A stretch of 64,000 nucleotides of DNA from a bacterium (GTDB lineage Bacteria; Cyanobacteriota; Vampirovibrionia; Gastranaerophilales; Gastranaerophilaceae), in contig JAGAXG010000045.1 in assembly GCA_017941035.1 (NCBI GenBank), forward strand, positions 62,001-126,000, read 5' to 3'. A program made the translations under genes and the position numbers. The stretch's first letter is position 1. Every line of letters starts with the position of its first letter. The notes beneath the pieces are model-generated. The model saw only the letters and a list, made by a program, of their open reading frames with translations, was not told the DNA's origin and did no database searches. This document shows, piece by piece, positions 25,614-33,750 of this stretch.

Positions 25614-26549
25614 GTGAAAGCTGAAATATTAAAAAGAATAAGAATAGAAAGATATTTGTTTGGAATAATAATGGCATTTGTTATGGTTTTTGTTGCAGAA
25701 ACCGCGCATGAAGCAGAAATTATTTTTCCGGAGATTTGCGCTCTAACGATAGGAGCTTGGGTAAGTGAACAACAGCCTTGGATGACAAATAAGGGACGCA
25801 TTTTTATACTAATGTCTACAGCTGCTTTATTTGGAGTTATAGTTGTTAAATTTTTTACAACGGCATTGATATTTCAAGTATGTTTGTGCTTTGCGTTTAC
25901 CGGTTTTATTTTGACATTATTCAAAACAAACTTTGTACCAATAATTTCTGCTTGCATATTACCGGTTTATCTTCAAACAAAAAGTTGGATATACCCTATT
26001 TCTGTTTCATTGATGTCTTTTATAATTATTTTAACACAGTGGCTTATGGAAAAATATCATTTTCGCCCTGTTAACAATTTTGTTCCTTGTGAATTTAATA
26101 TCAAAACGCAAGTTATAAAATGGTCAAAATTGCTAATGGTTTTTGGAATTATTGCGTTAATACCATTTAAAACTCATCAGATATACTTTCTTGCCCCTCC
26201 ATTAATTGTAATGTTTACAGAACTAGCAAATCCTAAAAGTCCGGCTAGAAAAAAAACTCACTATATTGTCGGATTAATGACCTTTGCTTCTGCAGTAGGT
26301 TGTATTTTAAGATTATTATTAAATGAGTTATGTGGCTTACCGCTCTATTTTTGCACAGCACTTGCTTGTATAATTTTATTTTATGCTATTGATAAATTAA
26401 AAATATATTTCCCGCCTGCGGGTGCAATTTTGCTAATTCCAATGATATTAGATAAATCTCTGCTTATAAAATTCCCTTTAGAAGTTTTTATAGGAGCAGT
26501 TATTTTAAGTTTTTGTGCAATAACGCTGTTTAAACAAGTATACAAGTAA
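25614..26549 (+). CDS. Multi-pass membrane protein, HPP-family-like, 311 aa
   Basis: About 9-10 hydrophobic segments and very few charged residues. Two places resemble the HPP-family signature (proline-rich turn then helix): YFLAPPLIVMFTELANPKSP followed by ARKKTHYIVGLM, and YFPPAGAILLIPMI; a third, degenerate, is FPEICALTIGAWVSEQQPW. HPP proteins include nitrite and other small-anion transporters, but the match is weak. The GTG start has TTGAAT, 17 bp, TATTAT and then six bases before it, and no Shine-Dalgarno, again a leaderless layout. Cargo between the REP/RAYT unit and the REPIN region. Confidence 0.6.
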   Translation: MKAEILKRIRIERYLFGIIMAFVMVFVAETAHEAEIIFPEICALTIGAWVSEQQPWMTNKGRIFILMSTAALFGVIVVKFFTTALIFQVCLCFAFTGFILTLFKTNFVPIISACILPVYLQTKSWIYPISVSLMSFIIILTQWLMEKYHFRPVNNFVPCEFNIKTQVIKWSKLLMVFGIIALIPFKTHQIYFLAPPLIVMFTELANPKSPARKKTHYIVGLMTFASAVGCILRLLLNELCGLPLYFCTALACIILFYAIDKLKIYFPPAGAILLIPMILDKSLLIKFPLEVFIGAVILSFCAITLFKQVYK

Positions 26550-26664
26550 ATTAAAATCACTTAATCATTTCTATTTTGCATACACATAATCCGAATGTGC
26601 TTTATTTGGATAATTTTGTAGTCTATGAACCTCTAAAAGAAAAACCGCAATACGAAAAAAGCAG

Positions 26665-26718
26665 GTAGGGTAGACTTCAGTCTACCAATACATTTTGGTT
26701 GACTAAAGTCAACCCTAC
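26665..26718. repeat. REPIN-like pair of REP palindromes in inverted orientation
   Basis: GTAGG-GTAGACT..AGTCTAC at 26665-26686 faces GTTGACT..AGTCAAC-CCTAC at 26697-26718. Each half is a palindrome with intact stem but different stem bases, and the outer GTAGG/CCTAC are inverted: the arrangement of a REPIN. Further short direct repeats of GTGCAAA follow at 26724-26785. Confidence 0.7.
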
Positions 26719-26850
26719 TTATGAGTGCAAATTTGTGCAAAAGTGTGAAAGAATAGTGCAAAAAATGAGTAAAAAAGTGCAAGAAAAGTCACTTTTGGAG
26801 CAGTTTGATTTTCAGATTCTCAATCGTATTCCGACCGCTACAATTTAGTG

Positions 26851-26877
26851 GTGTTGGGCAAGAATGCCCAACCTACA
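26851..26877 (-). repeat. REP-like palindrome
   Basis: On the minus strand TGTAGG-TTGGGCA-TTCT-TGCCCAAC; stem 26853-26860 / 26865-26872. Same GTAGG flank as the REPIN at 26665 with a different stem sequence. Confidence 0.65.
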
Positions 26878-26926
26878 TTTGTTTGCTTCCGAGCAAAACG
26901 GACAAAAAAATATAACCTCCGCCTAA

Positions 26927-27118
26927 AAATACAGCCATAAAATTCATTATCAATTCCTTTTCTTACTGAAAAAGAACCCTCAATGGGTTCTTTTTGTAAA
27001 TGGCGGGAACGACGCATCAAGGTTCGAACTTTTTGTAACAAAATTCTTAAAGCATTTATTTACTCCAAATATAGCTAAAATATGCTCTATTATTGAAGAA
27101 CTTAAAGTTGTTGCATGA
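26927..27118 (+). pseudogene. Fragment C of the repeated C-terminal segment
   Basis: An open frame without a start encodes NPQWVLFVNGGNDASRFELF then VTKFLKHLFTPNIAKICSII and ends TGA. It is the best-preserved copy of the segment also present at 22905 and 23779. The codons for NGGND (AATGGCGGGAACGACG) are identical to the 3' end of tRNA-Asp at 28331, and a GAACCC/GGGTTC hairpin with T5 (26974-26995) overlaps the frame just as terminators precede the other tRNA-end copies. Confidence 0.45.
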
Positions 27119-27237
27119 TGAATTATAACAATTTATCATCCAAATGTAACAATTTTTTAAAAATCTCTAAAGTTTTTTTTTATTATGCCGATATACAGAG
27201 TGTAAGGTTATAAATTAAATATAAAAGGAGTATTATT

Positions 27238-27921
27238 ATGACAATTTCAGGAGTTGGAGCAACACCAGAACCGCAAAAAAATACAACGCTACATATAAAT
27301 CAGCAAGAACAAAAACAATATTCAATATTTGATTACAAAGATGTTAACGGTAACGATGAAATCGATGAGAAAGACTTTAACAATGGCAACGCTGTTATTA
27401 AATGGTTTAAAGATAAAGGTATATTTGGTCAAAAATGGGCAGATGTAGAAAAAGCAGAGATAAAATTGCAGTATCCGTATTATACACAGGAAGACATAGA
27501 TGCAAGATATGAAATAGCACATATGAAATATCGTTCAGCTGAAATTATGGAAGACTTACATAGCGGGAAAAGACCATCAGATGTTTTAAGAGAGTACAAT
27601 GAAACTATTTCTCAAATAAAAGACGGTAAGAGGCATGAAAAAATCAATTATGACTGGGGAGGAGGATGTGAAGTAGATTGCACTTATGATGATAAAAATA
27701 GAATATTATCACGTCGAACAGTTCAAAATAATGAGAATGGTGGTGGTATTACCGAGTGTACATATGAATACTTTGCAGATGGAAGTTATATTGAAACCTC
27801 TAATGAAGAAGCAGGTGTATATGTATATAAGTATGATAAACATGGTAAAATGTTAGAACATTACTTTAATGGAGAGCCAGTTCAAATTTATGGAAAATAC
27901 GAAGGAGATTTGACTGATTAG
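27238..27921 (+). CDS. EF-hand-like calcium-binding hypothetical protein, 227 aa
   Basis: AAAAGGAG precedes the ATG. Residues ~29-46 (IFDYKDVNGNDEIDEKDF) form an EF-hand/dockerin-type loop, Asp-x-Asn-x-Asn/Asp-x-Ile-Asp-x-x-Asp. A helical, charged middle (~60-135) follows, and the C-terminal ~80 residues (CTYDDKNRILSRRTV, TYEYFADGSYIET, YVYKYDKHGKMLEHYF) have the Tyr-Asp strand repeats typical of RHS/YD-like beta-sheets. No signal peptide is seen. The N-terminal ITISGVG stretch gives no clue. Function unknown; a protein secreted by a non-Sec route or a surface protein is possible. Confidence 0.65.
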   Translation: MTISGVGATPEPQKNTTLHINQQEQKQYSIFDYKDVNGNDEIDEKDFNNGNAVIKWFKDKGIFGQKWADVEKAEIKLQYPYYTQEDIDARYEIAHMKYRSAEIMEDLHSGKRPSDVLREYNETISQIKDGKRHEKINYDWGGGCEVDCTYDDKNRILSRRTVQNNENGGGITECTYEYFADGSYIETSNEEAGVYVYKYDKHGKMLEHYFNGEPVQIYGKYEGDLTD

Positions 27922-27966
27922 TAAATAATTAATAAAATGAAATTATTTGTACCATAACATAAAAAA

Positions 27967-28006
27967 GAGTCCTAATGGACTCTTTTTAAATGGCGGGAAC
28001 GACGAG
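27967..28006 (-). repeat. Duplicate of the tRNA-Asp 3' end with its terminator
   Basis: GAGTCC-TAAT-GGACTC-T5 (27967-27987) followed by TGGCGGGAACGACGAG (27991-28006), which equals the last 16 nt of tRNA-Asp at 28331. The real tRNA has the same hairpin in the same place, so a ~45-bp terminator-plus-tRNA-end unit is duplicated 340 bp apart: the footprint of site-specific insertion at the tRNA. Confidence 0.7.
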
Positions 28007-28297
28007 CGGATTTGCGGACGGACGACACGAAGTTAGTCCGGATAGCGAGGAAATTGAGCAAACTTGAACCGAAGGTTCTATTGCGAAACTTTCCGAGCGT
28101 GGAGCAAATCCAAGACAGGCTCGTCTTGGATTATTGGCAGTTCGTAAACTTCCATTCGTTAAATTTTGCTTACGCAAAATATCCACTCATTACAGTTTTC
28201 TCACAGGGACGGCGTTCCGTTCACTATCGTTCACTTCAGCCTTGCCAAAATCCGCCGAACTCGCAAAAGCGATTCTCACCACTATCAATTCTGCCAT
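28007..28297. other. Gene-free, hairpin-rich stretch between the two tRNA-Asp ends
   Basis: No convincing gene. Several hairpins are visible: GAACC-GAA-GGTTC near 28072, TCCAAGAC-AGGCTC-GTCTTGGA near 28109 and ATTTTGC-TTAC-GCAAAAT near 28165. Base composition is richer in GC than nearby genes. It may be the worn core of an element inserted between the tRNA copy at 27991 and the tRNA itself. Confidence 0.4.
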
Positions 28298-28330
28298 TAA
28301 AAAAAGAGTCCTTGCGGACTCTCTTTTTAA
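28298..28330 (-). terminator. Terminator of tRNA-Asp
   Basis: GAGTCC-TTGC-GGACTC (28306-28321) with seven A before it, which become a T tail on the minus strand directly downstream of the tRNA. Confidence 0.8.
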
Positions 28331-28408
28331 TGGCGGGAACGACGAGGCTCGAACTCGCGACCTCATGCGTGACAGGCATGCGCTCTAACCAAACTGAGCT
28401 ACGCTCCC
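28331..28408 (-). tRNA. tRNA-Asp (anticodon GTC), CCA encoded
   Basis: Minus-strand cloverleaf of 78 nt: acceptor GGGAGCG/CGTTCCC, D stem GCTC/GAGC, anticodon stem CATGC/GCATG with loop CTGTCAC (GTC at 34-36), variable AGGTC, T stem GCGAG/CTCGT with loop TTCGAGC, discriminator G and encoded CCA. Its 3' end is copied at 27991 and, in degraded form, at 27001 and 22230. Confidence 0.97.
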
Positions 28409-28521
28409 ATACGTTTTATATCACTATTATAATTGCTAAATTTTTAAATGCAAGTGATTTAAATAAAAAGCCTTGAAAATTCTTCAAGGCTCGTAATATA
28501 AAATGAATTGTAAAAATTATT

Positions 28522-30249
28522 CTAATCCTCATATAATGGTGCCATTTTTTTCGATTGTTGAGGAATTATACCTTCTTCTATCGACATATATACGCGATAA
28601 TCTATATTTGCAAAGCAATTATCGATACTTTCAATCTCTGACAACTTAGCTTCGTCAATGTTACCACTTTCTATCATATCTGCAATAAATTCAAATCTGT
28701 CAACATGTTCTCTAAATCTGTCTGTAGCATAATCTTTTGCCTGCCAAGTAGTTATCAAGAAAGGCCAATCCGAACTTTGCAATAACAAATTCTCACGTGC
28801 CATTTGATTTAATGCTCTGTGCAAAAGCTTATCATCAGGAATAGTTTGATATTTATCAACAATTGAAGTTATACGTTTTTCACAAGAGTGAATAATAGGC
28901 CACATCCACTCTGTTAAATGGTTATTCCATACATAAAAATGACCGCCTTGCCCCCAAGATGATTCAGGGATTTGAATAGCTTCTACAGGAGGATGAGATT
29001 TTAAATATTCTCCTGCTGTCATTCTCTCGATTTGCGGTAAATAATTATTTAATTTACGAATTACTTGTTTAATAAATTCTACACCCTCAAACCACCAATG
29101 ACCGTATAGTTCGGTATCAAATGAAACCATTACCAAACCTTCTTTACCATTGTGAGATTGCTTATAATCATTCATTAGATGATACAACATTGTAGTATAA
29201 TGATCAGAATTTGAATTAACTTGATTCAACGCTAAAACAGGATCATAAAGCATTTTATCCCCTAAATCAGTATTTGATGAAGTTATTCTCCAATAATTCA
29301 TACCTGATTTATCATCTTTTTTGTGAAATTCTCTATAGCATCCATCACCCGGATAACCGTCAGCGGCAGACCAAACCTGATAACCCGCTCTGTCATTTCT
29401 TCCCATAACAGCAACTTGTGCATCAGGAAGCCAATAAGCTGAATATGTATCATAACCTGTAGGTTCACGTTTTGGCAAAGGGATATATTCAATATTCCCA
29501 TAAATTCCGACTACACGACGAGTACCAATTGAATTACCACCTTCAATTACATGAGACTCTGTAAAGAAATACTCTATATCATTATTTTGCAAAGTAACTT
29601 CAATCGCTGGTCTCCAATGTTTTTGACCATCCTTACCAACATATTCATAACCTTGACGATATGCACATTCTGGAAGCCAGCACCCTTTAGCTTTCTTACC
29701 AAAGAATTTTTTAGTTGTATCAGAACCTACTTTGAACTGTGCGTTCAAATTGTTGTCAGTTGCCAGCAATGGTGAAAAACCATGAGTAGCACCTGATGTT
29801 GTGATTTCTATACAACCAAGTTCTTGAAGTTTTTTAAATTGAAAAATTAAATCTTTGTGATACTTATTAACAAAAGAATCTCTAATGTTTGAGTACCAAT
29901 CGAAATAATATTTTGCCAAATATTTTAAGTGCTGAGAATAAGGAACTTTTTCATCAGGATAACGTTCCAAATCTTTTGAAACACTCTTGATTTTTTCATT
30001 CAAATATTCAACAAAACCATTTTGGAGGTGCTCATCAGCAAGCTGTTCAGCCAAAATAGGAGTAATTCCAACTGTTAATTTCGCCTTAATACCTTCATCA
30101 TAATAAAGCTCAGATATAGCGTTGACCAAAGGAACATAAGTCTCTGCCATACATTCGTATAGATTTTCTTCTCCAAACGGCCACATCCCTGCTTTTCTGT
30201 AATAAGGTAAATGACTGTGTAACATAAAAACGAATTGACCTACTGCCAT
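28522..30249 (-). CDS. GH57-family 1,4-alpha-glucan branching enzyme-like protein, 575 aa
   Basis: Glycoside hydrolase family 57 (DUF1957-type) protein: the N-terminal 'FMLHSHLPYYRKAGMWPFGE' holds the HxHxPY motif, 'KGCWLPECAYRQGYEYV' contains the presumed catalytic nucleophile Glu, and VSFDTELYGHWWFEG the acid/base Asp. The C-terminal helical part (QSSDWPFLITTWQAKDYATD) is typical of GH57 branching enzymes. It would introduce alpha-1,6 branches in the glycogen built by GlgA (11056-12504). GGAGG precedes the ATG. Monocistronic as far as can be seen. Confidence 0.9.
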   Translation of the reverse strand: MAVGQFVFMLHSHLPYYRKAGMWPFGEENLYECMAETYVPLVNAISELYYDEGIKAKLTVGITPILAEQLADEHLQNGFVEYLNEKIKSVSKDLERYPDEKVPYSQHLKYLAKYYFDWYSNIRDSFVNKYHKDLIFQFKKLQELGCIEITTSGATHGFSPLLATDNNLNAQFKVGSDTTKKFFGKKAKGCWLPECAYRQGYEYVGKDGQKHWRPAIEVTLQNNDIEYFFTESHVIEGGNSIGTRRVVGIYGNIEYIPLPKREPTGYDTYSAYWLPDAQVAVMGRNDRAGYQVWSAADGYPGDGCYREFHKKDDKSGMNYWRITSSNTDLGDKMLYDPVLALNQVNSNSDHYTTMLYHLMNDYKQSHNGKEGLVMVSFDTELYGHWWFEGVEFIKQVIRKLNNYLPQIERMTAGEYLKSHPPVEAIQIPESSWGQGGHFYVWNNHLTEWMWPIIHSCEKRITSIVDKYQTIPDDKLLHRALNQMARENLLLQSSDWPFLITTWQAKDYATDRFREHVDRFEFIADMIESGNIDEAKLSEIESIDNCFANIDYRVYMSIEEGIIPQQSKKMAPLYED

Positions 30250-30382
30250 TTAAATTGCCTCCAATCTGCTAAATTATATAAATTAATATAATTCAATTAT
30301 GTACAAAATATATATACCACAGTTGTATAAAAAAAGTAATACTATTTAACTAATTCAGCAGAATAATGTTACAAATCGAAAT

Positions 30383-30412
30383 AAAAAGCGGAGATTTTGA
30401 CATACTCCGCCT
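30383..30412 (-). terminator. Terminator after the variable pilin-like gene
   Basis: GCGGAG / CTCCGC stem with an 11-base loop and TTTTTATTT on the minus strand, about 30 bp after the stop at 30441. Confidence 0.75.
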
Positions 30413-30440
30413 TACTTTTATTAAATTATCAAACTATTAA

Positions 30441-31671
30441 TCACTTCACGCAAACCGCCCTAATAGGCGTGGCGTAGCGTGGGTCGCTGAAACGACACGT
30501 GAAAGATCTATCGTAGTAGCGGTAGTACGCTTTGTTTTTGTCTGCGCTGTCTTCTGAATTAGACCACAAGCCGTACCAGGACGAGCCTAAACCTGCAAAA
30601 GTAGTGCCTAGTTTGGAGGTGTTTAATTGCGCATAATATCTCTCAGTTCCTATTGCACCTTCAGGAGCATCGTAGAGATAAGTCGCTATAGTTGTTAAAT
30701 CCGTTAATGTTGCTAAGTGTCCACCGGAATCTTTACACTTTACCATTGCCCCTGCCCAATAATCACCATAAGATATACAATTATTACTCGTACAACAATT
30801 CTTTATTCCGTATTTTGTTTTATAATCAGATTTTACCTCCCAAGTCCCATTATTATTTGTACAATAATCATCTCTATATAATGGAGTTGGTTTTTCAGGT
30901 TTAGTTATCTTTAAGCCCGCGAATTCAAGCCAGCCTAAGTTTACTCCGTTAAAACCGATTATATCTTTTCCATATCTGTTTGGACCTTTTGAACCATTTA
31001 AATCATAAAAACCGGATATACAATTCGTTGTTTCTGATCGAGCATTCTCTTTTACTCCGTTATATTTTACCGCATCAGGATCACTCACAGGGCAATTCTT
31101 ATTCCAACTAAATATCATTGGTGTTCCGTCACCTAACACTATTCCCGCTGTATCTATATAATTATCTTCGTTTAAAGATATATCTTTTCCTGTTTTTAAA
31201 TCTGATACATTCAATGGTTTTACATCCGTTTGGATTTTATCATATGGAAGACATTTTTTAAGGTTATTTTTATCACAAATTGTCACTATCTTTAAATGTT
31301 TTGATAATGCCTGCGCAAATTCATAACTCGGATTTGCTCCGTTATAATATGGTCCAATCCCATATTCTATATTTAATAAATCTGTTCCTTTGGATAGTTT
31401 ACGTTCAAAAACTGCTATTTTGTTTTTGGTTACTGTATCATTTATTTTCGTTAGTAAAGTTGGCAGTGTCAGCGCTGATACTATACCAATTATGGCAAGA
31501 GCAATCAATGTTTCAGCTAAGGTAAATGCAACACGTCTTTTACCCTCTCCTGCCGCTTCGCGACATCCTCCCCATAGAGAGGTCGAATTTTCTTTTATAC
31601 TTCCTGATTGAAGGAGATTAGCTAAAAATGCCCCCCCCCCCGAAATTGGCTCTGTGTCTGCGTTTTAGCAT
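30441..31671 (-). CDS. Pilin-like protein with C-type-lectin-like variable C-terminus; frame switched by a G11 tract (OFF as read)
   Basis: An ATG at 31671 has a perfect AAAAGGAGGT six bases upstream and reads MLKRRHRANF before an 11-G tract. With 11 G the frame stops at once (TAA); with 10 G it runs on for 409 residues: ...GEGKRRVA|FTLAETLIALAIIG (prepilin cut after Ala48, Glu at +5), FYDLNGSKGPNRYGKD, then a lectin-like end with WAGAMVKCKDSGGHLATLTD and GLGSSWYGLWSNSE...IRAVCVK. The C-terminal 37 codons have 18 NNC codons versus 6 in the 36 before them. From the TTG at 31508 onward the reading frame is intact but lacks the leader. Likely a phase-variable, sequence-diversified surface adhesin. 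Confidence 0.75.
31631..31641 (-). repeat. Poly-G(11) tract in the pilin leader
   Basis: Eleven consecutive C on the plus strand (G on the coding strand), codons 11-14 of the gene starting at 31671. It is the only long G/C homopolymer in an AT-rich window and its length decides whether the pilin frame is open (10 G) or closed (11 G). Confidence 0.9.
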
Positions 31672-31751
31672 TATTATACCTCCTTTTATTCCGTTAATTC
31701 CTCTGTATATTCATTATAAACTATGTTTTGAATTTTCGCAAGAGTGGGATT

Positions 31752-32231
31752 TTATTTATTACCTTTATAAATCATAAATATATCTTCGTTTATAATATTA
31801 GTATCTACTTGTTTATGTTCTTTTATACATTCATTAAGATGTTTTAGAATATGTTCAGGGCAATCCATAGGTTCAAATCCCATTTTTTTATAAAATAAAA
31901 ACGGCGGATTTTTTTTATCATACATTGAAGAAGCTAAAACATATAAAGGTTTTTTCCCAACATATTCTTCACACATTTTTTTTGCTAAATTTACAAATAT
32001 AGTACCTATACCCTGATTACGCCTGAACGAAAGTAATTTTGAAATATAAAATACACTTTGTGAAACAGGAATATAAGTGCTCATCTCTCCAACTAATTCT
32101 CCTGTTTTAATATCAGCTATTTTAGAATTAAAAGATGAATATCTTCTTTGAGTATATATTATATATTTTTCCGGAAATTTTGGAGGTATTAATGGGGGAA
32201 ATTTTATCATAACATTTATTTTAAAACTCAT
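31752..32231 (-). CDS. GNAT-family N-acetyltransferase
   Basis: 159 residues. The acetyl-CoA-binding motif A is SFRRNQGIGTIFVNLAKKMC (R-x-x-x-GIG) at ~75-95, followed by PLYVLASSMYDKK and FLFYKKMGFEP, the usual GNAT motif B. The substrate is unknown. It sits between the variable pilin-like gene and murC, divergent from murC. The coding strand shows no strong ribosome site before the ATG. Confidence 0.85.
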   Translation of the reverse strand: MSFKINVMIKFPPLIPPKFPEKYIIYTQRRYSSFNSKIADIKTGELVGEMSTYIPVSQSVFYISKLLSFRRNQGIGTIFVNLAKKMCEEYVGKKPLYVLASSMYDKKNPPFLFYKKMGFEPMDCPEHILKHLNECIKEHKQVDTNIINEDIFMIYKGNK

Positions 32232-32340
32232 AAAATAATTTTTTGCTCTGTTATGTTAAAATTTATAAAATTTCATTATCATTATAAATTTGGTATTATA
32301 ATTATAAAAGATGAAAGTATAAATAGTTAGGGATAAAAAA

Positions 32341-33750
32341 TTGAAAAAGAAATATCATTTTATAGCAATAGGCGGAGTAGGGATGAGCGGACTTGCAAAA
32401 TATCTTTTGCAAAACGGATATGAAGTTTCCGGATCAGATATAAACGACAGCAAATATGTAAAAAATATCCGCGAACTTGGGGCAAAAGTTTTTATCGGCC
32501 ACAGCGAAGATAATTTACCTGAGAATTGCGTCGTTGTAGCTAGTACTGCAATTAAAGATAACAATCCTGAAATTCAAAAAGCAAAAAGACTTGGATTGTC
32601 AATTTGGCATCGTTCGGATTTATTAGCAGAAATTTCTCAAAATGAAAAATATTTTATTGGATATTCCGGGACTCACGGCAAAACAACAACCTCAGGGCTT
32701 TGTTCATACGTTATGGAAAAAGCAGGACTCAAACCTTCTTATGTTGTAGGCGGTATTATTCCTGAAATCAATACTAACGCAAATTCAACAGGTGAAAAAT
32801 TCTTTATTGCAGAACTGGACGAATCTGACGGAACAATAGTTAAATATTCACCAAATTTGGTTGTAGTTAACAACTTAGAACCTGATCATTTGGATTTTTA
32901 CAAAAATGGTTTGGAATCTATTTTAGAAACTTTTGAAACATTTATTTCAAACATGCGAGAAAACGGTATAATTCTCGCAAATACCGATAATGAAGGAGTA
33001 AAACTTCTTGTTAAATATTTCAGCGAACATGAACTTGCTCATAATGCTGAATTTGTAACTTATTCAATCGGGGGAAACACTGATTATTGTGCTAAAAACA
33101 TTGTTTACGAAGAAGATTTTACAACTTTTGATATTTATTATAAAGGTGAAAAAATTACCTCTTTAAAAATTTGTTTAAAGGGCGTTCATAATGTATATAA
33201 TTCACTTGCAGTTTGGGCAAGTTTGCATATAGCAGGAGTAAACATGAATCTTGTAAATTCGCATTTCCAAACTTTTACAGGAATGGGCAGACGTTTTCAA
33301 AAAGTAGGAGAATTTAACGGAATCACGATTTATGATGATTATGCACACCATCCAACTGAAATTAAAGCAACTTTATCTTGCTCAAAATCATTTAAAGATA
33401 AAAATATTATTGCTGTTTTTCAACCGCACAGATATACACGTTTACAAAATCTTTGGAATGAATTTATGGAAGCTTTTGAAAATGTAGATGAACTTATAGT
33501 TACTGATGTTTATGCCGCAAGTGAAACTCCGATTGACGGAATAAATTCTCAAGCTTTTGTGGATGAACTTAAAGAAAAAACTGATATTAAAGTTCAATAT
33601 ATTTCAGGAAGCATAACAGATGTTGCAAAAATTGTTTATCCTGAACTAAAAGAAAATGATATAGTTATTGGTCTTGGGGCAGGAACAATTACAAATCTTG
33701 GGAAAGAACTAATTACTCTTAGTAAGGAAAGTGTTACTGTTGGAAATTAA
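32341..33750 (+). CDS. murC: UDP-N-acetylmuramate--L-alanine ligase
   Basis: Adds L-Ala to UDP-MurNAc in peptidoglycan synthesis. N-terminal Rossmann GGVGMSGLAKYLL, ATP loop YSGTHGKTTTSGL, substrate segments ELDESDGTIVKYSP and NLEPDHLDFY, and DDYAHHPTEI in the C-terminal domain. 469 residues is normal. The start is TTG with a weak AGGGAT site. TATAAT at 32297 is a plausible promoter. First gene of the murC-murB-ddl-ftsQ-polyprenyl synthase-lepB operon, whose genes overlap or abut. Confidence 0.96.
   Translation: MKKKYHFIAIGGVGMSGLAKYLLQNGYEVSGSDINDSKYVKNIRELGAKVFIGHSEDNLPENCVVVASTAIKDNNPEIQKAKRLGLSIWHRSDLLAEISQNEKYFIGYSGTHGKTTTSGLCSYVMEKAGLKPSYVVGGIIPEINTNANSTGEKFFIAELDESDGTIVKYSPNLVVVNNLEPDHLDFYKNGLESILETFETFISNMRENGIILANTDNEGVKLLVKYFSEHELAHNAEFVTYSIGGNTDYCAKNIVYEEDFTTFDIYYKGEKITSLKICLKGVHNVYNSLAVWASLHIAGVNMNLVNSHFQTFTGMGRRFQKVGEFNGITIYDDYAHHPTEIKATLSCSKSFKDKNIIAVFQPHRYTRLQNLWNEFMEAFENVDELIVTDVYAASETPIDGINSQAFVDELKEKTDIKVQYISGSITDVAKIVYPELKENDIVIGLGAGTITNLGKELITLSKESVTVGN

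Noticed and set aside
28012-28476. A 154-residue plus-strand frame across the tRNA-Asp region
   Set aside because: It runs antisense through the tRNA and its terminator and has tRNA-derived codons; no ribosome site or coding character.
31390-31611. Plus-strand frame over the pilin leader
   Set aside because: Antisense to the leader and N-terminal helix of the pilin-like gene, with no independent support.
30441-31671. A complete diversity-generating retroelement at this locus
   Set aside because: No reverse transcriptase with a [YF]xDD motif and no template repeat was found anywhere in the window; only the target-like ends are here.
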